Assembly (NCBI GenBank): GCA_018985235.1
Contig: JADGIG010000221.1
Span: 1 to 12,360, forward strand
DNA length: 12,360 nucleotides
Source of the DNA: Sanchytrium tribonematis
Taxonomy: Eukaryota > Sanchytriomycota > Sanchytriomycetes > Sanchytriales > Sanchytriaceae
Direction: 5' to 3'
The notes under the pieces are model-generated. The model was given only the letters and a program-made list of their open reading frames with translations, was not told where the DNA came from and made no database searches. Both the position numbers and the translations under genes were made by a program. Shown here in pieces: positions 7,217 through 12,360 of the stretch (position 1 is the stretch's first letter; each line of letters opens with the position of its first letter).

Positions 7217-8189
7217 ATGGAAAAGCATCAGAATCAAATTCCGCTTTACATTATTAAAAATAATTAAATATTCGTTTCTACAGTAAAACTTCTGGAGATA
7301 GTGGATGATTTGAGCATATTAATTTAAAAGAAACGTTTGGCTTCCAAAATCGGCAATTCAGCATATTTCGCTTTTTAGACTTTTTAAATTATATTGCGAG
7401 TAATGGTGCACTCATAAACGCTTTATTACAGTGGATTTCAATCAATTTTTCACACGTTTATGTCGGCAAAATCTACGAACTAGAGTCTCTGCAGTTCTAT
7501 ATGTCATTTGACTTGTTTTACGGAATCTACTGCCATTGGTGCTTGTTGTCAACCTATAATGATTTATTTCCCAGTTTGATTTCAAATATATTCATCAAGA
7601 GTGGATGTGCTTAAGTTGTCCTGTCCCATCACTGCATTCACTACATATTTTAAATCAGCTAATCGTCTGAGAACATTGGGATCACTAAGCCATTTGAAGT
7701 AATCTGGGAAACTGGCCTTATTCGATTAGTTAAACTGCCATAAAAGAACAAATGGATGATATTGGGGGTAGTGGTGTATGGAATGACATAATTGTATGGC
7801 AGGAAAAATATACTTGTACCATTTTCTCCATATAATGTTGAACGTGTACTACTTGTAATTGAAATACAATATTGGCATATGGTGGAATTCCACTTGCTGT
7901 TAAAGTATCAGATTCAATTTTGGAAACCGATACAAACTGAGAAAATTTCTGGATTCTATTTGAAGTAAATGAGTCAAACTCATTTGAGCACTCAAGTTAT
8001 TATAATGATAAACAAGTGATAGCCTTTAATTGTTACTTATGTCAAATTTTTTACAAATAAGTGAAATTTCAGTTACCATCAAAACTGAAAGACGATAGTT
8101 TTTGCATCCAGTATAAATTTACTCCTATGAAACCATGTTACACGTATAGGATTTGTCATAATTATTTTCAACCTTATTTATTGGTTTTG
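7217..8189. other. Gene-poor stretch with decayed open frames, no assignment
   Basis: About 970 bp without a recognisable gene. Two minus-strand open stretches stand out. One, 7730-7996 (88 codons), has no good start and contains ASGIPPYANIVFQLQVV, which loosely recalls the last strand of FKBP-type isomerases. The other, 7582-7725 (47 codons), reads NKASFPDYFKWLSDPNVL and further ordinary-looking protein. They are in different frames and separated by stops. They could be fragments of one broken gene or element, but I cannot name it. I see no tRNA or inverted repeat of note. Confidence 0.3.
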
Positions 8190-8940
8190 GCCCCTTATTT
8201 TAATGGCATCGAGCTATGCTTTTGATGAATGATTTAATAAGGTTTTGATCATGGAATTTTGCAAACCTACCATAATTTTAATACGATTTCAATGTTATCC
8301 TGACCTGCTTGGCAAACAGGCTCATGTACCAATTTATCTTTTAATAAAATCAGCAGTTTTCGATTGGGTTAAGATCAGAGCTTTTACTTGGCTACTTTTC
8401 GAGAATTAATTTTTATTTTCTAACCGTTTGATGAAGGTACGAGCCTTATGAGGTCTGGCATTATCTTGGACAAAATGAATTGTGTAGCTGCAGGCATCCA
8501 AATCAGGCATGTGACGGGTTCTAAGTAGTCTGAGATAAGATACTTTGTTGACGTAACCATCAACAGCGACCAGGGGATGACCCCAATATCTTGCCTGTGT
8601 TATTTTACTCAATCAAGCTTACTAAGTCGTTCTAGTGACCAATAATTCAGTCTGTGATTAAATTGGCGAGATTGGACCATTACCTCATCACTAAACTAGA
8701 ACTGTTTCCTTTCTTTAGTTAGTAAACAAAAGATTTTTTAGCAATAATTACTACGATTCAATTTATGTTGATCTCTTAACATTATGACCACTCTTTGTTG
8801 AAGATTTAAAATGCTAATCATGTCTACAATATAAATTGTTTCAAAGTAGCATAAGAAATCTGAAATTTCAGCTTTCGTATCATCATTTGGAGGGGTTCTA
8901 ACACCAATCGCGCCCTTAAATAATGTATGCTTTTTACAAT
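8190..8940 (-). pseudogene. Decayed Tc1/mariner-type transposase
   Basis: Read on the minus strand from about 8940 downward, the Tc1 transposase landmarks occur in the right order but with several stops and frameshifts. First comes an N-terminal part with GAIGVRTPPNDDTK and VIMLRDQHKLNRS, in a 102-codon open frame covering 8741-9046. After a TAA it continues as LLTKERK and, past a TAG, FSDE (8684-8695), the usual second catalytic block. A frameshift near 8612 leads to YWGHPLVAVDGYVNKVSYLR and FVQDNARPHKA (Asp of the QDN block). A second shift leads to SSDLNPIEN (around 8356-8385, catalytic Glu) and an end resembling the SMPRR...KAKGG tail (FIKSIARCHxNKG). At least three stops and two frameshifts make it dead. 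Terminal repeats were not found. It is more decayed than the Tc1 copy at 10163-11526. Confidence 0.8.
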
Positions 8941-9013
8941 GATGCCTGAAGATGATTAAATCTGATACTTTTAAAGTGATTGTAGATGAAAAAAATGCGA
9001 CATCAGATTTTGG

Positions 9014-9038
9014 ACTAGTAAACGGGCCATTTACTAGT
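9014..9038. repeat. Imperfect 25-nt palindrome
   Basis: Half-site ACTAGTAAACGG, a central G, then its reverse complement with one mismatch: 11 of 12 possible pairs form (the exception is 9023/9029). It lies just upstream of the decayed Tc1 transposase. It could be a protein-binding site, a joined pair of terminal repeats, or chance. Confidence 0.6.
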
Positions 9039-9621
9039 ATTGAGATTCAATCTGTAAATCAGATGTCTAATTATTTGAAAATTTCCTACATGGATCAAAT
9101 CAATGATCGACCTTCAAAACAGAGAACCACTCGTTTTAGTCAAATTTCAGATTCATTGATCAAACAACATCAAATCAAATCCATTTGATTTATTAAAAGC
9201 AAACAGACCAAATGCTTGCAAACAATATCTTATCTAATGAGAAACCCCGAATCTCATTGGCTAATTTTATCAACAGTATAACTCCATCCTACTTTATCCG
9301 TTCGGGTTCAGCAGCAATTGGAAATTCTTTTACAAGCTAGCCAATTCTCCAACCAATTGCGTGTCCATTTGTTCATCCTGCTCTCATTTTAGTAAGGAAA
9401 TTATTTATTCTTCTCTCGCACAGATCACCTGGGCTATCAAAACACGTTCTAAAATCATCAAGATAGGTGCTCCATACACTCAATTCATCATTGTGACTCG
9501 TTATAACGTCAAGATTGTTGTTTTCACACACACCATCAAAACACATCCGTAACAGACACGATTGTTTTGGCACAAAAACATTTCATTTTAAATAATATTT
9601 TTAAAATCAGTGATTTTCTTT
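9039..9621. other. Stretch without a supported gene, between the two palindromes
   Basis: A plus frame over 8952-9188 and a minus frame over 9373-9573 are open but match nothing I know and have no supporting start. The plus frame beyond 9188 carries several stops up to about 9560. The left end is the 5' flank of the decayed Tc1 transposase. No RNA gene or clear repeat was seen apart from the bounding palindromes. Confidence 0.3.
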
Positions 9622-9646
9622 ACTTCCGGATTTCAAATCGGGAAGT
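9622..9646. repeat. Second imperfect 25-nt palindrome
   Basis: Half-site ACTTCCGGATTT, a central C, then the reverse complement with one mismatch (9628/9640): again 11 of 12 pairs. It has the same length and the same outer ACT...AGT as the palindrome at 9014-9038, although the arms otherwise differ. Confidence 0.6.
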
Positions 9647-10162
9647 CCAAATGCCACCAAAACCAGAGAAAAAAGAAAAGAAACCGTCCACAAAAGTCAA
9701 AAAAGTAGTAATTAAGCCTTTTTTTGAGTGATCTACCAATTGAATTTCGAGAAGATGTGTTTAAATGCTACTTGGAAAACTAAAATGTCTATAATCACAA
9801 GCAACAACAATGAGATGTGAATACCATCCTTTAAAATTGTAAATTGATCTTTCATCTACTCCATCTGGCTCGTCTGAGGTATATGGCAACCATCTGTAGC
9901 TGCAATAGCACCTTCAAGTACTGTAGACTGACTCATTCCCTCCACCATTTCTGCCATGACATTCGGATCATTTGGCAATTTAATTGTTTCATTTTTAATT
10001 TGGAGAACTAGATCAACCATTTCCCAAACAATTTCATATGCAGTGGCAGTTCCAATACCAAAAAAACAACCCAACAGACAGTAATCAATGTTATGTCCCA
10101 CAAAACACAAATAAAATCCAACTCTTGTTGAAAATTTAATTTTGGGTCTACCCCGTAAACTA

Positions 10163-10189
10163 AAGTGACCGTATAAATTACCTGCTGTT
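10163..10189 (+). repeat. Left terminal inverted repeat of the Tc1-like element
   Basis: Begins AAGTGACCGTATAAATTA and matches the reverse complement of 11500-11526 at 24 of 27 positions. A TA precedes it at 10161-10162, and the C before that also matches its counterpart. Confidence 0.9.
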
Positions 10190-10236
10190 CCACAATATAG
10201 GGATATATCCCAAACAATAAATAATATTTGTGACAA

Positions 10237-11410
10237 ATGTCAAAACGCAAAATACTACAACTCGTCGAAGAACCAAACAATCAATTAGTACCATATGATG
10301 GGTCAAAATTAAATGATACAGAGAAAAGAAGAATGGACGTCCTTTATTCCGCTTTACAATGGTCATCGGCAAAATTAAAAGATCTTTGTCCTCATACTAA
10401 CAAAAGACGTGCTATTGAGATTGACCAAATTCTAGAAATATCACAAGAAACCAATTCCAAATTTGTTATGGAAACATTGTGTAGATTCTTGGAAAATAAA
10501 CATATTCATGATTCGGGTGGGAGAGGTAGAAAGAGAATACTGAATGAAGATATTATAGAGGATATACAAATATTTATTGATGCTAGAGAAGGTGTATTTA
10601 AGCTGTCTGAAATTATTGTGCATCTAGAATTAGATACTCGTGAGCGTGCTTTGAGCAATTTTTTACGTGATAAAATGAAAGTGGAATGTTTTAAGAAAAT
10701 AAGAGGAGTGCAATTAAATAAAGCACATAAGAGGGAAAGACTGCAGTATGCGCGCACTCGAATGGCATGGAATTTTGGATGAATTTATTTTTTGGCGATG
10801 AATCTCTTTTTAGACTAGTAAATTCTCATAATGAACCACACCATGTTTGGAGAAAAGCCGGGGACTATTCAAGAGATTCTTATTTCTACTCAGAAGTGGA
10901 AAATAGTCCCGGATGAATGGTTTACATGAGTATTAATTGGGATGGTCCACAATTTATTCATTTTTTCCATAAAAAACACCACAGTGACGGCAACGACGTA
11001 TCAGCAATTAATACGTGATCACATGCTTAATGCTTTGACAGAAGAGCGTATTATAGAGAATAGAATGTACAGTTTTATATATGATAATGCTCGAGTTCAC
11101 ACGGGACGGGATTCGATCGACATTGTGATTGGTAATGGAATTGATAGTTTATTTTGGCCAGCGCGATCCCCGGACTTGAGTCCTGTCGAAAATTGCATTG
11201 CTGTGGTTAAAAAGAAAGTGTGGGAGCGCCAAAATGAGTATGGCAATAATTTGGATTTATTCAAAGTATTTTGTGCTAATATAAACAGTTATAGAAGAAG
11301 AATTCTATAACTTGGATGTGTCCACCATCAGTGGAGCGTATTTATCGATTCCAAATCGATTGATGAAGGTTGTACGGGCAAAACAGTCGACACATCGATA
11401 TTTGTATTAA
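10237..11410 (+). pseudogene. Tc1-like DD34E transposase, frameshifted
   Basis: Segment 1 (ATG at 10237 to about 10779, 181 codons) is the DNA-binding part, including GGRGRKRILNEDI and RERLQYARTRMAW. Segment 2, in another frame (about 10779-10965), carries FFGDESLF with the GDE catalytic block, HHVWRKAGDY, a TGA at 10914-10916, and MSINWDGPQFIHFF. Segment 3 (about 10965-11310) carries VTATTYQQLIRDHML, YDNARVHTG and FWPARSPDLSPVEN; exactly 34 residues separate the Asp of YDN from the Glu of VEN, which makes it DD34E. Segment 4, in the third frame (about 11300-11410), reads LDVSTI, LSIPNRLMKVVRAK and ends at TAA 11408-11410. Three frameshifts and one stop thus interrupt an otherwise full-length transposase. 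The three catalytic acids are all present as codons. One shift lies next to T and A runs near 10965, so sequencing error is possible for that one but unlikely for all. Confidence 0.88.
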
Positions 11411-11499
11411 AATAAATGATTTGACGCATACACATAATGAAATAATCATATCTAGTCAATTCTCCCATTTTCCCCCAATGATTCTCCTTGCAAACTTCA

Positions 11500-11526
11500 A
11501 ACGGCAGATAATTTATACGGACACTT
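11500..11526 (-). repeat. Right terminal inverted repeat of the Tc1-like element
   Basis: The reverse complement begins AAGTGTCCGTATAAATTA, differing from the left repeat at three positions of 27. It is followed by TA at 11527-11528, after which the Harbinger N-terminal frame resumes on the minus strand. Confidence 0.9.
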
Positions 11527-11785
11527 TAGAAAGCCAAAGTAGTCTCAATTTATCATGTAATAATTGAAATGCGTCTGGTGAAAATCTGAATATCTTTTTA
11601 AACTCTACATGGCTAATGCTCTCTTCATTTAGCATTTCAAATGGATCATGTAATCGATCTCGTTGAAATATCTGCCTTGAAATATAAATATTGACATCTA
11701 AATTGCAAATCATGGCTTGGAATTGCATTATATCAAGTTGCTTCTTCATAGCGCAAAGCAGCATCAAAACCATTTTGGTATTCAT

Positions 11786-12216
11786 AACAAGAAGATCGGA
11801 AACAGTATTTATTGATAACAAGGGTTTGCCTAAACAAGTTATACTGCACTAAAGTACATAATTGCTCAAAAATTTTATAGGTTAATCTTATTATGAGTAT
11901 AAACCATTATCTTCGACGTTCTCGTCAATAGATTATGGTTAAACTCTCGAGGTAATCGTCAATGAGTTATGTACACGTATATAGGAGAAGAGTTTTCTTT
12001 TGCAATTTATGGACAATTGGGAAGGTTGATCGGATAAAATACATTTGTGTACAATATGAGTTATATTTGATTTAAGTAGCTTTTTAGTTTACCCGCTATT
12101 ATTTTGTAATTGCACGTCCAAAACAAATTTCAAAGTAACAATACAAGTTAAAACTTATCTTCCAAAGCTCCTCTTAAACATGATTCTGGTAAATTCTTAA
12201 AAGAAGCACCATCTAA
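11786..12216. other. 5' flank of the Harbinger relic and spacer to the next Tc1 fragment
   Basis: No gene was recognised. On the minus strand a CTATAAAATTTT box at about 11870-11881 lies about 90 bp upstream of the Harbinger ATG and could be its TATA box. A pair of short direct repeats lies at 11922-11971. Part of the sequence just left of 12217 may belong to the decayed N-terminal half of the Tc1 fragment at the edge, but stops obscure it. The ends of the Harbinger element must lie here if they survive; I could not define them. Confidence 0.35.
11922..11971 (+). repeat. Pair of imperfect 16-bp direct repeats
   Basis: TCGTCAATAGATTATG (11922-11937) and TCGTCAATGAGTTATG (11956-11971) match at 14 of 16 positions, with start points 34 bp apart. 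They lie upstream of the Harbinger transposase, where subterminal transposase-binding repeats would be expected, but only two copies were seen. Confidence 0.45.
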
Positions 12217-12360
12217 CAAAAATTTAATCTGATGTCTAGCCACATGATTCCAGAACTTCATGTGAGAGAAATCCCATTAATTTTCATGCAGGACGGCGCA
12301 AAGTGCCATACTAGTGCTGAAACAATTTCCTTCCTAAATCGAGAAGGCGTTATTTTATTT
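12217..12360 (+). pseudogene. Third Tc1/mariner-type transposase fragment, cut by the window edge
   Basis: An open frame of 48 codons runs from after a TAA (12214-12216) to the last base. It carries HMIPELHVREIPLIFMQDG followed by AKCHTSAETISFLNREGVI, the block around the second catalytic Asp (QDGAxCHT). The wording differs from both other copies (QDNARPHKA and YDNARVHTG), so this is a separate family. The N-terminal part upstream is not readable through stops. Whether the C-terminal half survives cannot be judged here. Confidence 0.75.

Larger units (their letters stand above)
10163..11526 (+). mobile_element. Tc1/mariner-like DNA transposon, 1364 bp, inserted in the Harbinger relic
   Basis: The element is bounded by 27-bp terminal inverted repeats with three mismatches (10163-10189 and 11500-11526), flanked on both sides by TA (10161-10162 and 11527-11528), the target duplication of this superfamily. 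It encodes a DD34E transposase on the plus strand (10237-11410) that is no longer intact. The host sequence left and right of it are the two halves of the Harbinger transposase frame. Well-preserved ends with a broken transposase suggest an insertion that is younger than the Harbinger copy but now unable to move by itself. Confidence 0.9.
9733..11785 (-). pseudogene. PIF/Harbinger (HARBI1-like) transposase relic, split by a Tc1-like element
   Basis: The N-terminal part lies at 11785-11529 (ATG at 11785) and includes RDRLHDPFEMLNEE and FKKIFRFSPDAFQLLHDKLR, matching the start of Harbinger transposases. The next part, 10160-9856, has GRPKIKFSTRVGFYLCFVGHN-like text, the helix-turn-helix-like LGCFFGIGTATAYEIVWEMV, and EGAIAATDGCHIP with the first catalytic Asp (usually GxIDGTHI). 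The two parts are separated by the Tc1-like element at 10163-11526. Joined with a single TA they give 564 nt, 187 codons plus a TAG at 9856-9858, with no other stop. Beyond that TAG the frame stays open for 40 codons to 9733 (FTILKDGIHISLLL, resembling the family's FxNRKGYHSIN block). The second and third catalytic acids were not found, so the 3' end is lost or decayed. Terminal repeats of the Harbinger element were not identified. Confidence 0.75.

Noticed and set aside
8030-8065. ACTTAT...ATAAGT hairpin-like arms around a T-rich loop
   Set aside because: Six-base arms in AT-rich DNA are expected by chance, and they do not line up with the ends of the decayed Tc1 copy.
8952-9188. Plus-strand open frame of 78 codons
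   Set aside because: It lacks similarity to anything known and overlaps a 102-codon minus open frame (8741-9046) that continues into recognisable Tc1 transposase text. The ATG context and surroundings give no support.
9651-9783. Lysine-rich start MPPKPEKKEKKPS, which recalls a histone H2B tail, followed after a T-run frameshift by SDLPIEFREDVFKCYLEN, which recalls an F-box
   Set aside because: No histone fold follows, the frame stops after 26 codons, the frameshift is needed only to rescue an 18-codon piece, and that piece is antisense to the Harbinger tail.
11370-11567. Plus-strand open frame past the Tc1 transposase
   Set aside because: It spans the end of the transposase, the right inverted repeat and the antisense of the Harbinger frame, so it is a composite shadow.

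Overview
The window looks like nuclear DNA of an AT-rich, gene-compact eukaryote that uses the standard code (the genes end in TAA or TGA). A stand-alone carbamoyl-phosphate synthase large subunit, not fused to a glutaminase domain as in animals, argues for a fungus or fungus-like protist with a small genome. That placement is inference; no rRNA or other marker is present.

Left part, 1-6851: five genes, packed tightly and alternating in direction. They are a minus-strand gene running off the left edge (unknown protein with a hydrophobic N-terminus and a long acidic tail), the arginine-type carbamoyl-phosphate synthase large subunit (+), a two-RRM U1A/U2B''-type spliceosomal protein (-), an FHA-domain protein (+) that probably contains a 19-nt intron, and an ALKBH8-type RRM+AlkB tRNA hydroxylase (-). 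The two complete divergent spacers are 238 bp and 96 bp. The two convergent 3' gaps are 36 bp and 4 bp, and poly(A)-like signals overlap or abut stop codons. The genes have unrelated jobs (arginine/pyrimidine precursor synthesis, splicing, phospho-dependent scaffolding, tRNA wobble modification), so this is dense packing rather than an operon.

Right part, 6852-12360: no intact gene was found. It is a transposon graveyard: a possible pogo/Tigger DDE remnant (+), a badly decayed Tc1/mariner transposase (-), a PIF/Harbinger transposase relic (-), a Tc1-like element of about 1.36 kb (+), and a third Tc1-type fragment cut by the right edge (+).

The clearest event is nested. The Tc1-like element, with 27-bp terminal inverted repeats and TA on both sides, sits inside the Harbinger transposase. 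Removing it with one TA rejoins the two Harbinger halves exactly in frame, which gives a relative chronology. Two imperfect 25-nt palindromes (9014-9038 and 9622-9646) lie between the decayed Tc1 copy and the Harbinger relic and are unexplained. I found no sign of a new defence or biosynthetic system.
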